Positions 36,187 to 45,682 of a DNA stretch of 64,000 bases are shown piece by piece. The position numbers and the translations under genes are program-made. The DNA is taken from positions 1 through 64,000 of the forward strand of contig CAZTXB010000012.1 in NCBI GenBank assembly GCA_964617955.1. The letters run 5' to 3'. This stretch comes from JABWCE01 sp964617955. GTDB lineage: Bacteria > Bacteroidota > Bacteroidia > NS11-12g > UBA9320. The first letter of the stretch is position 1. The number at the start of each line of letters is the position of its first letter. The notes under the pieces were generated by a model. It had not been told where the DNA came from. It did not search any database and worked only from the letters and a program-made list of their open reading frames with translations.

Positions 36187-36222
36187 AAAAAAAAGCTGAT
36201 AAGAAATTATCAGCTTTTTTTT
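36187..36222 (+). terminator. Rho-independent terminator of the bacilliredoxin gene
   Basis: AAAAGCTGATAA pairs with TTATCAGCTTTT around a short loop, followed by T residues. It starts 17 bases after the stop codon. Confidence 0.85.
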
Positions 36223-36268
36223 ATGGTTAAAATATTTTGAGGTCGATTTGTATATATTCCTAAAGCGA

Positions 36269-36796
36269 CTATAGCGGGTTGGCAACAATTTCAAACGTCA
36301 CGGTTAACTTAACCTTAATAGGTTCGGTAACCGGGCCATTGGTGGTAACTTCTGCTGAGGTAAAAATGGTTGAACCTTTAGCGTAGGGAAGTATGTCTAC
36401 ATCATCAGGGGTAATATCAAAAGTGGTAGCTCCGTCGGGTATGCTATTGAAGGAGGCTACAGTAATCAGAGGCAGAGTATTGGAACCCAGTAAAATTTTT
36501 CCTGATTCTACAACATCAAAGTTGGCGGTTGAAGGAGAAAGAATGGTAAGGGTGATTTTCTTAATTTTAGCACTTTTTACCTTGCTAACATCTGCACCAT
36601 TGGCTTTTGCTATACTGTCGAGATTTACATTTTGAAAAGTTGAGTCGACAGTAAAGGTGCCCGCAGCAGCGTGTGGTTTAATAGTAAACGTAGCGTCTTT
36701 TGTATTTAAGCCGAATTTAACGTCGAAAAGTTCTTTTTTACATGCAGCAAATCCGGTTACAACCAGTGCCAGAGTTAATAATTTAATGAGTTTCAT
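36269..36796 (-). CDS. Predicted lipoprotein of unknown function
   Basis: The 175-residue protein has a lipoprotein signal ending in TGFAAC (Cys19) followed by KK. The body is strand-rich with regular alternation and contains VSKVKSAKIKKITLTILSPS and a late TEPIKVKLTVTFEI, suggestive of an immunoglobulin-like or lipocalin-type sandwich; I do not recognise a family. A TAGCTTTG promoter box lies 23 bp upstream. Confidence 0.75.
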   Translation of the reverse strand: MKLIKLLTLALVVTGFAACKKELFDVKFGLNTKDATFTIKPHAAAGTFTVDSTFQNVNLDSIAKANGADVSKVKSAKIKKITLTILSPSTANFDVVESGKILLGSNTLPLITVASFNSIPDGATTFDITPDDVDILPYAKGSTIFTSAEVTTNGPVTEPIKVKLTVTFEIVANPL

Positions 36797-36819
36797 AGCT
36801 GTTTTTTTTTAATCGAGAA

Positions 36820-36827
36820 CAAAGCTA
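36820..36827 (-). promoter_or_regulatory. -7 box of the lipoprotein gene
   Basis: TAGCTTTG on the minus strand matches TAnnTTTG, 23 bp before the start codon at 36796. Confidence 0.55.
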
Positions 36828-37035
36828 ATGGAATAAAATGAATAATTCAAACCTCACAAAGGATATAATAGCGATTGGTACAGTGTAATTATCCAAATTT
36901 TCGCCACTTCAACTTGCCTTAAACATTTGTAAGCATGCGCATTTACCACCATATACTTTACTTTATAGGGCTTTAGCATTAAAATCTAATTGGCATAAAA
37001 ATAAATTTTGATTCATGGAAGCCAAATTATAGGAC

Positions 37036-37043
37036 TATTTTTG
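37036..37043 (+). promoter_or_regulatory. -7 box of the following lipoprotein gene; decides its start
   Basis: TATTTTTG matches TAnnTTTG and ends 9 bases before the ATG at 37053. It makes the earlier in-frame TTG at 37008 unlikely. Confidence 0.5.
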
Positions 37044-37052
37044 TTCCGTATA

Positions 37053-37619
37053 ATGAAGAGCATTCTAAGAAACTCATATTTTATAAAAATAATAGGGATC
37101 CTTGTCATAGCCACCCTTAACTGGCAATGCAAAGAGGACACCGTTATTCAGCCGACGACCTCTGGCGAAGAGGTTGCCACCACCCTGAAGCTGGAATTCA
37201 CCGACACGCTCACAGGCCAGAAGCTGAATTATTATTATCGCGACAGAACCGGCATTGGTCAAAATAACATTGTTCAATGGGATACCGTCCGACTGTTCGA
37301 CAGCAGTTATTATAGCTGTTCAGTGAAATTGCTCAACGAAATGAATCCAAACAAGATCATAAACCTCAGCGACAAAATACTTGCCGATGCCAGGAATTAT
37401 TTGTTTTGCTTTGATGGCGGAAGCGCATTAACCATAAAAAGGACCGATAGCGACGGGAATTTTGAGATTGGTTTGAACTCGACATGGAAAACCTCCTCTA
37501 AAACTTCCGGAAATATTTTGGTGGATCTCAGAAAGCAATTAAACACCAAAAATGGGTCATGTTTGCCGGGTACTTCGGAATTATCGGTTAACTTTCCATT
37601 CAAAATTTCTCCGAAATAG
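37053..37619 (+). CDS. Predicted lipoprotein of unknown function
   Basis: From the ATG at 37053 the protein has 188 residues with a lipoprotein signal (KIIGILVIATLNWQC, lipidation at Cys26). The body contains TLKLEFTDTLTGQKLNYYY and TWKTSSKTSGNILVDLRK. I do not recognise a family. A short open stretch between the giant genes (45542-45643) resembles its C-terminal part. The first 15 codons of the longer frame (from TTG 37008) overlap the promoter box and are probably not translated. Confidence 0.65.
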   Translation: MKSILRNSYFIKIIGILVIATLNWQCKEDTVIQPTTSGEEVATTLKLEFTDTLTGQKLNYYYRDRTGIGQNNIVQWDTVRLFDSSYYSCSVKLLNEMNPNKIINLSDKILADARNYLFCFDGGSALTIKRTDSDGNFEIGLNSTWKTSSKTSGNILVDLRKQLNTKNGSCLPGTSELSVNFPFKISPK

Positions 37620-37893
37620 GAATCGCTAATAAATGCAGCGTCTCACCCTGCAATTCATTAAATTGATTCTTGTTTAAACACAGTATATAGGTACTGAAAT
37701 CAAATAAATTTAAAGGATCCAAAGGCAATCGCCTTTTTTCAGTCTGACCTAACCATGGCCATTTGAAGTATGAAAAGAAAATTTTTGAGCTGCCATTGAG
37801 GTAACGAGGAGTTTACACATCATTTTATCAAAAGCTAAAAGTATTTAAAAAGAGATGGTTTTGACGACCACTCTTAATAGTCTATAAAAATAA
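37620..37893. other. Intergenic region between convergent genes
   Basis: About 270 bp separate the lipoprotein gene from the terminator of the giant minus-strand gene. No gene, repeat or RNA was recognised. Confidence 0.4.
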
Positions 37894-37923
37894 ATACCCC
37901 TCGCCACGGAGGGCAAGGGGTAT
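37894..37923 (-). terminator. Rho-independent terminator of the 2269-residue giant gene
   Basis: On the minus strand ATACCCCTTGCC pairs with GGCGAGGGGTAT (one mismatch) around CTCCGT, followed by a T-rich tract. It lies 20 bases after the stop codon of the giant gene. Confidence 0.8.
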
Positions 37924-37942
37924 AAAAAAACAAATTGAAAAG

Positions 37943-40900
37943 TTACTTATTCACATAAAAACTTCTGGTAATGGTTCCATCAGAACCATCAATTATTATG
38001 AAATACAAACCGTTATTAAATTCTTGCAAATCAATGTCTAATGAAGATTGCAAAGAGGTAAGTCTTAAGTCGTTTGGCAGCATATTGGCGCCAAGGTGGT
38101 TGATTATTTTTACGGTCTTGTCTTCTCTTTTATTTCCGTTTGGTATAAGCAGGGTAATTTTGTCCTTGGCAGGTATCGGAAACAATTTAATGTGTGCAAT
38201 TGAATTCCCCTTTTTGCCACCGTTTAAAGTTTCAATAGGAGAATATTCAAACTTACCGTCAAAGTCGGTTTGCTTGATTCTGTAGTAGTTCATTCCCATA
38301 AACAAGGAATCGTCGGTAAATGAATAGCTCAGGGTTTGGTTGGATTGGCCGGCTCCGTTTACATAACCTATGCTGTAAAAGTCCTTGCCATTCCAACTTT
38401 TCTCTACAGTAAAGAAATCGTTGTTTATTTCTGAAGCCGTGGCCCAGGTCAATAATGCTTTGCCGTTCAATTCTTGGGCTTTGAAATACAGAAGTTCTAC
38501 AGGCAGTGGGCCGCCGCCTCCGTTCATACCAAAGGGCGAGAAAGTGCCGGTGTAGCTGCTATGGGTAAAGGTGTAAGGGTTACTGCCACTGGCCGCGGCC
38601 AAGGAACCCACATTCTCCCAGGCTGAGTTGGTGTAATGGGCCATGCGGCATGAAGATCTTACGAAGCTGGTTCCCTCGTCGCTTGCATTCCATTGAAACT
38701 GGAGGTTAACATTTGAGCCTCCTGAAACGGTTTCAGTGATATTCCAGGTTGCCTTCACAACTAAGCTGGTATAGGTGGTGCCGGTTCTGGTTCCGTCATC
38801 GCAAACTTTATCGTAAGCGGCAACCGAAAAGTCGTCGGTAGTATGACCGGTGTTAAAAGTGATGACCAAGGGGGTGTATCCGGCCGTAGAGTTGGTATGA
38901 CCCACAGGGAAAGTTTTGGTAGTAGAGGCGGCACATGAGTTCCATTTAAAGACACCCGTGCTGCCGGTATAAGCAAACGATGAACTGCTTCCGCCTGTTA
39001 ATACAGAACCTGAGGACATAACGATATTGTTGGCTCCCAAAGAAATTCTTCCGCTCGATAGGTTAAGGGTACCGCTCATGGTCATGGCTGCACCTAAGGT
39101 TAAACCGTTTGAATTGGAAATTGTGAAATTATTGAAGGTCGTGGCGGAGTTCAGAGTTTGGGTACTTGCACCGTCAAAGATAACGGTTCCGGTTCCCGGA
39201 GTAAATGTCCCTGAACGCGTCCAATCGCCCGATACATAAGTATTGGTTGAAGGGGCAGTGAAAGTTCCACCGCTGATGTTCACAGATCCATTGATGTCGA
39301 AGTTACCGGTACTTCCTGTAATCGTACCACTGCTAAGCAACAGTCCGCCGTTTAAGGTTTGTGTGGCAGTAGAAAGGGTATAGGTACCTCCATTTACGGT
39401 GGTAAGACCTGTAACGGTAGTGGTTTGACCGTTGCCGCTGTAAGTTCCGCTGCTCACGGATAATTCTCCGGTCACAACCATGGCTGCGCCAAGTATAAAA
39501 GTGGCTTTGGTTGCGTTTACATCATTGATGGTGAGGTTATAGTAGTCGGTTCCGTTAAAGTCTTTTACCGTGAGATTCTCACTTATGTTTCTTCCTGTGT
39601 ATAGCACAGTTCCTGAATTAACGTCCATGGTGGTGATACTCACTGTTTCATTTCCTTGTAATTTTAAGGTGGCGTCATTGGATAATGTCGTTGTGGTTAA
39701 ATTATATCCGGCTAAGGAGAAGGTACCGGAACTAATTGAAAGGGTAGATACTCCGCTAAGGTTAGCCGGTAAACTATAGGTTGTACTTGCCCCCCCGGCA
39801 ATGGTCAGATTTGAGTAAGTCCAGCTCTTAATGGTATAGGAGGTGCCTGTACCGTCATATCTTACGATACTTCCGCTGTTAAGGGTAGGGGTGGTAGATG
39901 TCTCGGTTCCAAGCAATTGGAGGGTTGCGCCGCTTTGCACCACAAAGGTATAACCAGATCCATTTACAGTAAGGTTATATCCATTTAAATCGAGGGTACC
40001 TGCGGCAATAATCAAATCCTGATTGGCGTTGCTAAGGGTTAAATTAGCTGAAAGATTGGCAGTTCCACCGCTTTTGTTGATGGTAAGGTCCTGTGCATAA
40101 TTGCTGGGAATGGTAAAAGATTGGTCAGCGCTTCCCATGAGCTTAATAGGCAAGGTGCCACCGTCCCAATAAGAGCTACTAATTGATAGTGGACCTTCCA
40201 CATCAAAATAGCCTGCGGATGCAATATAGGAGGCCAGACCATCATACAAAGTCAGCGTTCCTACTGTTTTAATGATATCACTGGCAGCAACATTTTGAGT
40301 TTGACCCCCATTTTTATTAATGGTTAAATTATAAAAGGTTTCGGTTCCGGCTGATGCACCTGAAATATCTAAGGTAGCCGAACTTCCGGTCCAGGTAACG
40401 GTTCCGTTATTATGGTTAAAGGTGCCTCCCGAATGGGTCCAATCCGAAGAGGTGGTCATGGTATTAGAGGTCGCATTAAATGTGCCGCCGCTTAGGTTAT
40501 AACCCCCTACCATATTCACAGTGGCTGTGTTTGAGTTAAAAATACCGGTACTTAGTGTAAAGCTGCTATAAATATGAAATGTAGATGCTCCACTTATCGT
40601 AAACGTAGATGTTGATGTTCCCCCTGTTTGAGAGTAAAAATAGCCGTTAAGACTTCCGGTACCTGAAACAGTAAATGTTGTGCTTGTGCCATTGGGTCCG
40701 TGAATATAATTATTAGGAGAAGTAGCATAATAGGCTTGAACTGTTTGTCCGTTAAGATTAAGCGTTCCTGATCGCAGATACAGGTCTTCGCCTGAACCAT
40801 CCAAATACATGGATGAGAGCATGGTTACAATACCACTTGATTTTTTAATAATAACATCTGCATTAAAATTGAGTGTAGCACTAGCCAAATTAAAATCTTG

Positions 40901-43900
40901 ATTGTTTGTGCCCGAAAAGAACAAGGGTTCATTTCCGCCATCGTAGTATTGACTAACCGTTACATTTCCATCAGCCCTTAATGCTCCGGAAGAAGAAACA
41001 TACGACACCAATCCATCGTAAAGTGATAACAAAGCCAATACTTTAATCGTGTCTTGTGATGCGATATTTAAGGTTTGGCCGGTAGATTTATTTAATGTAA
41101 AATTATAAAAGATTTCGGTTCCAATGGATGATTGTAAAAAGTCGAAAGTTGAAGAGCTTCCATTAGCCAATATGGTGCCGTTATTGTGGTTAAAAGTTGA
41201 CGAGCCTTGACGGGTCCAACTTCCAGATATTGTCATGGTACCTGAAGTCGCATTAAAGGTACCTCCGGTGAGATTAAAATCCCCAGCTACAGTAACCGTG
41301 GCAGTATTTGATGTAAAAGTACCTGTACTTAGTGATAAACTGTAATAAGTATAAAAGGTTGAGGTAGAGCTTATAATAAATGATGAGGTGGATGTGCCGG
41401 AGGTTTGGGAAAAATAATTGCCATTTAAGTTACCGGTTCCTGAAACGGTGAACGTGGTATTTGTTCCTACAGGACCATAAATATAATTGTTGTAAGGACT
41501 TAAAGAATATCGGGCCTCGACAGTTTTAGCGTTAAGGTTAAGGGTTCCTGACAATAAATAAAGGTCTTCGCCATTGCCATCCAGGTAAAGAGAGGATAAC
41601 ATGGTAACAATTCCGCCGGATTTTTTAATTACGACATCCGCATTGAAATTAAGGGTAGCACCTGTTAAATCAAAATTTTGATTTCCAGTGTTCGAAAAAA
41701 ACAAGGGCTCGTTTCCGCCATCCCAGTTTGAACTCACTGTTACATTTCCCTCAGCACGCAATGCGCCAGAGGTTGTTACGTAGGACACCAATCCATCGAA
41801 AAGAGAAAGTAACCCTAAAGTCTTTATGGTATCACTTATTGAAACGCTTAAGGTTTGGCCGGTGCTTTTATTAACCGTCAGGTTATAGAAGGTTTCCGTC
41901 CCAATTAAGCTTTGTGAAATGTCTAGGGTAGCCGAACTTCCGACAAAGTTAACCGTTCCACTGTTGTGATTAAAAGTTGCCGCCGAGTAGCGAGTCCATC
42001 CACCGTAGCTGGTCATTGTTCCAGTGGTAGCATTAAAAGTTCCACCGGTTAAATTAAAATCACCTGCAATGGTAACCGTGGCACTGCTGGAATTAAATGT
42101 GCCTGCACCCTGGTTAAAAGAAGAGTAGGTATGAAAAGTGGAAGCTCCGCTAATGGTGAGTGTTCCGCTTCCTGTGGCTTGAGAATAGTAATATCCTTTC
42201 AAATTACCGGATCCTGAAACCGTAAAAGTAGTTCCACTGCCGGTTGGCCCATAAATATAGTTGTTAGGACTGGTTGAATAGTAGGCTTCAACCGTTTGGC
42301 CGTTCAAATTTAAAGTACCCGACATGAGATAAAGGTGTTCACCTGAGCCGTCAAGATAACAACTGGTAGCCATGGTTACGCTACCAAGCGATTTTTTAAT
42401 CACAATACTCGCATTAAAATTTGCGGAAGCACTGGTAAGCGTGAAGGTTTGTGTAGTGGTGGTACCCGAAAAGAATAAGGGTTCGTTTCCCCCATCCCAA
42501 TAGGTACTCACACTTACGTCGCCCTCAGCTCTCATTGCTCCGGAAGAAGTTACATAGGAAACCAAACCATCGTATAATGTTAGTAGGGTAATCACTTTAA
42601 CAGTATCCTGAGAAGCAATACTCATGGTTTGGCCGGTTGTTCTATTTACGGTCAAATTATTAAAGGTCTCTGTACCTATGGAGCTCTGTGAAAAATCAAA
42701 TGTAGATGAGCTTCCCAAAACAACCACTGTTCCATTATTATGGTTGAAGGTAGCTGCCGAATAACGTGTCCAATTTCCGTAAATGTTCATGGTACCTGAG
42801 CTTGCATTGAAAGTTCCTCCGGTTAGATTAAGGGCCCCGGCCACGGTAACCGTTGCCGAATTGGAATTAAATGTGCCAGTGCTTAATGCTAAATCGTAGT
42901 ATATATAAAAACTGGATGCACCACTTATTGTAAAGGTAGAACTTGAGGTACCGCTGGTTTGAGAAAAATAATTTCCATTTAAATTTCCGGTACCGGAAAC
43001 TGTAAAGGAAGTGCTGGTGCCAACAGGGCCATAAATATAATTGTTATAGGGAGTTGAAGCATAACGTGCCTGCACTGTTTGAGCATTAAGATTGAGTGTG
43101 CCCGATAGCAAATAAAGATCTTCTCCATTTCCATCTAAATAAAGCCCCGAAACCATAGTGACAATACCACTTGATTTTTTTATGACTACATCAGCATTAA
43201 AATTAGCGGTTGCTCCTGTCAGGTCAAAATTTTGATTGCTGGTGTTTGAAAAAAATAAAGGTTGATCTCCCCCGTCATAGTATAGACTTACAGTTACATT
43301 CCCCTCGGCCCTCAAAGCCCCCGAACCTGAAACATGAGAAACCAAACCATCGTATAGAGATAGTAATCCTGTGGTCTTAATCGTATCATTTTGGGATACA
43401 CTCAGGGTTTGACCTGTACTTTTATTTAAGGTTAAATTGTAGAAGGCTTCAGTACCAATGGATGCACCACTGATGTTCAAGGTCGAAGAACTGCCATTAA
43501 AGGTAACTGTTCCACTATTGTGATTAAAAGTTCCTGAACTGCGGGTCCAGCTGCCAGAGCTGTACATATTTGTTGAGGGGGCATTAAAGGTACCGCCTGA
43601 TATTAAAAAAGCACCAACGACGGTTGCAGTTGAGGCATTGCACGTAAAAGTTCCGGCTGAAATGGTAAAAGAGTTGTAAATATGAAACGTAGGCGTAGAG
43701 CTAAACGTCAATACACTCGCGCTGTTGGTTTGGCTGTAATTATAGGCTTTTAAACTTCCCGTTCCGCTTACGGTAAATGTGGTGCTTGCTGTAGGTCCGT
43801 TTAAGGTGCCAGCACTTCCATTATTTACTTCCACAGTTTGTCCGTTCAGATTTAAAGTACCTGCCAACAGGTTTAAAGTGTAGTTTCCATCTAAATAACA

Positions 43901-44752
43901 GGCAGAGGCCATAGTGACTGTGCCTGAGCTTTTATTAATGGTTACGTTCGAATTAAAATTAGCAGTTGCTCCTGTTAAGTCAAAAGTTTGATCAGCGGTT
44001 CCTGAAAAATACAAAGGCTGAGTGCCTCCATCAAAATAGCTGTAAATAGTAACGTTACCCTGAGCTTCCATATAACCAGCCGAAGTAATATATGAAATTA
44101 ATCCATCGTAAAGGGTTAAAGTTCCTGTTGTTTTGATAATATCACCGGATGCTATACTTAAAGTCTGGCTACCGGTCATATAATAGGTGGAGAAATTATA
44201 AAAGGTTTCGGTAGTGTAAACATCCATGGTAAGAGATGAACCTCCGCAAAAAACAGTACCATTGTTGTGGTTGAATGTTCCTGCACTTTGAGTTTTGGTC
44301 CAGCCGCCATAAAAAATAAAGCTTCCGGTGGTAGCGGTGAAGGTGCCTGCAGTGAGTGTAAAACCTCCGGTAACGGTAATGGTAGAGTTTCCCCCGGTAA
44401 AGGTACCGGCCGCCTGACTAAAAGGTCCGCTCACATAAAGTGTGATGCCGGTATTTTGTGTGATTGTTCCCGTATATCCGGTTGATATGGTAAACGATAA
44501 TGCGTTAGCGTTGGCATCGATATTACAACTCCCAACCTTGGCGCTGTTAAAATATACGTCGTCGGAGGAGGTGGGCACGGATGCACCGCCTGAACCACCA
44601 CTAGATGTAGACCAGTTGGCGGTAGAGTTCCAATTGGTAGTTGTGGTCGCAATCCAATAACGGGCTGCCCCCTTTACATCTAATTTTAAAAATACCATAC
44701 AGAGAATTAAAATCAGCTGAAGGGTAGAAAAGTGAAGTTTTAACTTTTTCAT
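37943..44752 (-). CDS. Giant repetitive T9SS surface protein (2269 residues)
   Basis: The protein has a signal peptide (about 1-30) and a unique N-terminal domain with ARYWIATTTTNWNSTANWS and DDVYFNS. Six units of about 252-260 residues follow, each containing TETFYNLTxNKSTGQTLS-, LxLYDGLVSY- and DLTGATANFNADVVIKKSSG-like stretches. A different beta-rich region (about 1500-2050) comes next. A region near residues 2090-2170 has PVELLYFKAQELNGKALL and ASEINNDFFTVEKSW. A T9SS type A domain (LFPIPAKDKITLL) ends the protein at about 2185-2269. Very rich in Ser, Thr and Gly with few Cys, it is likely a secreted beta-solenoid adhesin or matrix component. It is paralogous to the divergent 1671-residue gene. 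Confidence 0.9.
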   Translation of the reverse strand: MKKLKLHFSTLQLILILCMVFLKLDVKGAARYWIATTTTNWNSTANWSTSSGGSGGASVPTSSDDVYFNSAKVGSCNIDANANALSFTISTGYTGTITQNTGITLYVSGPFSQAAGTFTGGNSTITVTGGFTLTAGTFTATTGSFIFYGGWTKTQSAGTFNHNNGTVFCGGSSLTMDVYTTETFYNFSTYYMTGSQTLSIASGDIIKTTGTLTLYDGLISYITSAGYMEAQGNVTIYSYFDGGTQPLYFSGTADQTFDLTGATANFNSNVTINKSSGTVTMASACYLDGNYTLNLLAGTLNLNGQTVEVNNGSAGTLNGPTASTTFTVSGTGSLKAYNYSQTNSASVLTFSSTPTFHIYNSFTISAGTFTCNASTATVVGAFLISGGTFNAPSTNMYSSGSWTRSSGTFNHNSGTVTFNGSSSTLNISGASIGTEAFYNLTLNKSTGQTLSVSQNDTIKTTGLLSLYDGLVSHVSGSGALRAEGNVTVSLYYDGGDQPLFFSNTSNQNFDLTGATANFNADVVIKKSSGIVTMVSGLYLDGNGEDLYLLSGTLNLNAQTVQARYASTPYNNYIYGPVGTSTSFTVSGTGNLNGNYFSQTSGTSSSTFTISGASSFYIYYDLALSTGTFNSNSATVTVAGALNLTGGTFNASSGTMNIYGNWTRYSAATFNHNNGTVVVLGSSSTFDFSQSSIGTETFNNLTVNRTTGQTMSIASQDTVKVITLLTLYDGLVSYVTSSGAMRAEGDVSVSTYWDGGNEPLFFSGTTTTQTFTLTSASANFNASIVIKKSLGSVTMATSCYLDGSGEHLYLMSGTLNLNGQTVEAYYSTSPNNYIYGPTGSGTTFTVSGSGNLKGYYYSQATGSGTLTISGASTFHTYSSFNQGAGTFNSSSATVTIAGDFNLTGGTFNATTGTMTSYGGWTRYSAATFNHNSGTVNFVGSSATLDISQSLIGTETFYNLTVNKSTGQTLSVSISDTIKTLGLLSLFDGLVSYVTTSGALRAEGNVTVSSNWDGGNEPLFFSNTGNQNFDLTGATLNFNADVVIKKSGGIVTMLSSLYLDGNGEDLYLLSGTLNLNAKTVEARYSLSPYNNYIYGPVGTNTTFTVSGTGNLNGNYFSQTSGTSTSSFIISSTSTFYTYYSLSLSTGTFTSNTATVTVAGDFNLTGGTFNATSGTMTISGSWTRQGSSTFNHNNGTILANGSSSTFDFLQSSIGTEIFYNFTLNKSTGQTLNIASQDTIKVLALLSLYDGLVSYVSSSGALRADGNVTVSQYYDGGNEPLFFSGTNNQDFNLASATLNFNADVIIKKSSGIVTMLSSMYLDGSGEDLYLRSGTLNLNGQTVQAYYATSPNNYIHGPNGTSTTFTVSGTGSLNGYFYSQTGGTSTSTFTISGASTFHIYSSFTLSTGIFNSNTATVNMVGGYNLSGGTFNATSNTMTTSSDWTHSGGTFNHNNGTVTWTGSSATLDISGASAGTETFYNLTINKNGGQTQNVAASDIIKTVGTLTLYDGLASYIASAGYFDVEGPLSISSSYWDGGTLPIKLMGSADQSFTIPSNYAQDLTINKSGGTANLSANLTLSNANQDLIIAAGTLDLNGYNLTVNGSGYTFVVQSGATLQLLGTETSTTPTLNSGSIVRYDGTGTSYTIKSWTYSNLTIAGGASTTYSLPANLSGVSTLSISSGTFSLAGYNLTTTTLSNDATLKLQGNETVSITTMDVNSGTVLYTGRNISENLTVKDFNGTDYYNLTINDVNATKATFILGAAMVVTGELSVSSGTYSGNGQTTTVTGLTTVNGGTYTLSTATQTLNGGLLLSSGTITGSTGNFDINGSVNISGGTFTAPSTNTYVSGDWTRSGTFTPGTGTVIFDGASTQTLNSATTFNNFTISNSNGLTLGAAMTMSGTLNLSSGRISLGANNIVMSSGSVLTGGSSSSFAYTGSTGVFKWNSCAASTTKTFPVGHTNSTAGYTPLVITFNTGHTTDDFSVAAYDKVCDDGTRTGTTYTSLVVKATWNITETVSGGSNVNLQFQWNASDEGTSFVRSSCRMAHYTNSAWENVGSLAAASGSNPYTFTHSSYTGTFSPFGMNGGGGPLPVELLYFKAQELNGKALLTWATASEINNDFFTVEKSWNGKDFYSIGYVNGAGQSNQTLSYSFTDDSLFMGMNYYRIKQTDFDGKFEYSPIETLNGGKKGNSIAHIKLFPIPAKDKITLLIPNGNKREDKTVKIINHLGANMLPNDLRLTSLQSSLDIDLQEFNNGLYFIIIDGSDGTITRSFYVNK
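40239..44103 (-). repeat. Six in-frame coding repeats of about 774-780 bp with alternating unit type
   Basis: Using the DGL(V)S codons as markers, units lie at 40239, 41013, 41793, 42567, 43347 and 44103 on the plus strand. The distances are 774, 780, 774, 780 and 756 bp. Sequence features alternate too: units with PYNNYIYGP alternate with units with SPNNYIYGP or SPNNYIHGP. This is a two-unit higher-order repeat of about 1554 bp. Confidence 0.85.
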
Positions 44753-45165
44753 GATCTATTTGTTTTTCATTATCTATGAAAAAAGCGTGCCGAATATTTA
44801 AAACGCTGATAATGAAAGACATATAAAAAATTTAATTCTTCATTTTTTCCATAATGTGGAATAAATTTTTAGGATATGGAAAAAAAAATTAATAGCCTGG
44901 TACCTAAACAAACCTGAGAACAGTTTTTTCTGTGAAAAAAATAATATTAGTTTTGAGGAGTTGCCATCGGTTAACAGCTAAAAATCAACCACCTATGTAT
45001 ATTAAAGTAAAATTGTTCCAGAAATTAACCTCATTCCCAAAATGAGAAATCGGATGATGGAGTGGCCTGGCAAGCATAGGAGAAGAGATAAGCTAATAGC
45101 CAGATGACTGGAGATTTATGGTGAGCATCGAGGTTGTTTTTGAGGTCTATAAATAAAAGCACTCT

Positions 45166-45293
45166 GGGTATAAAAAGTTCAGTCTGCGTGCAAGGCCTGG
45201 CCACAAATTGAAGATATACTTTGAAGTGCTTCAAATTGCCAGCTTTGCATTATTAAATGTGAAAAGAACTAACCATATTATGAAAGGGTTCAA
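45166..45293. mobile_element. Decayed left part of the inverted-repeat element
   Basis: The sequence from GGGTATAAAAAGTTCAGTCT to AAAGAACTAACC matches the left 110 or so bases of the complete element at 11200 with substitutions and indels. For example, TTCAGTCTGCGTGCA corresponds to TTCAGTGTGCGTGCA, and GAACTAACCATATTATGAAAGG to GAACTAACGACTTCATAAAGG. The outermost inverted repeat is damaged and no right end is recognisable. Confidence 0.65.
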
Positions 45294-45541
45294 TTTTTGC
45301 CTTCTGGCTTTTAGATTGTTTATTGAGTGGGAAGGGTTATTAATCTACCTGATGATATCCATCCTTTGAAAGTTATAGAGCAAGACATGAAATTATGAGA
45401 CAGAAAGTACACTTGGTAGGAATGCTAATTCATTATCTTGTTTACTGAAAATAGATGTGAAATTTCAAACCTTAAAGTGTATTCTCAAAATGGGAGCAAA
45501 TCATCCCAAAATTAGATATTATTTTTTTATTAACTTTTTAA

Positions 45542-45643
45542 GTATCAGAAAATGAATATGTTAAAGTTTGGCCCGAAAATTGGAATGACTCAAATGCCGG
45601 AACTATTTTGGCCAATCTCAGAAACGAAATTTATTCTAAATGA
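45542..45643 (+). pseudogene. Possible C-terminal remnant related to the lipoprotein at 37053
   Basis: This 33-codon open stretch, bounded upstream by an in-frame stop, ends NWNDSNAGTILANLRNEIYS before TGA. It resembles TWKTSSKTSGNILVDLRKQL of the lipoprotein gene at 37053, and the DNA agrees at 21 of 26 bases in its best part. It lacks a start and signal peptide. Confidence 0.35.
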
Positions 45644-45682
45644 GATTGATAATTAATATTTATTAATGCCTAATTTAAAGAA

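Larger units (their letters stand above)
44753..45682. other. Divergent spacer between the two giant paralogues
   Basis: This 930-bp AT-rich region separates the divergently transcribed giant genes. It holds a decayed copy of the inverted-repeat element (45166-45293) and a short remnant coding stretch (45542-45643). I could not find convincing TAnnTTTG boxes close to either start codon; the promoters of both genes should lie here. Confidence 0.6.
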
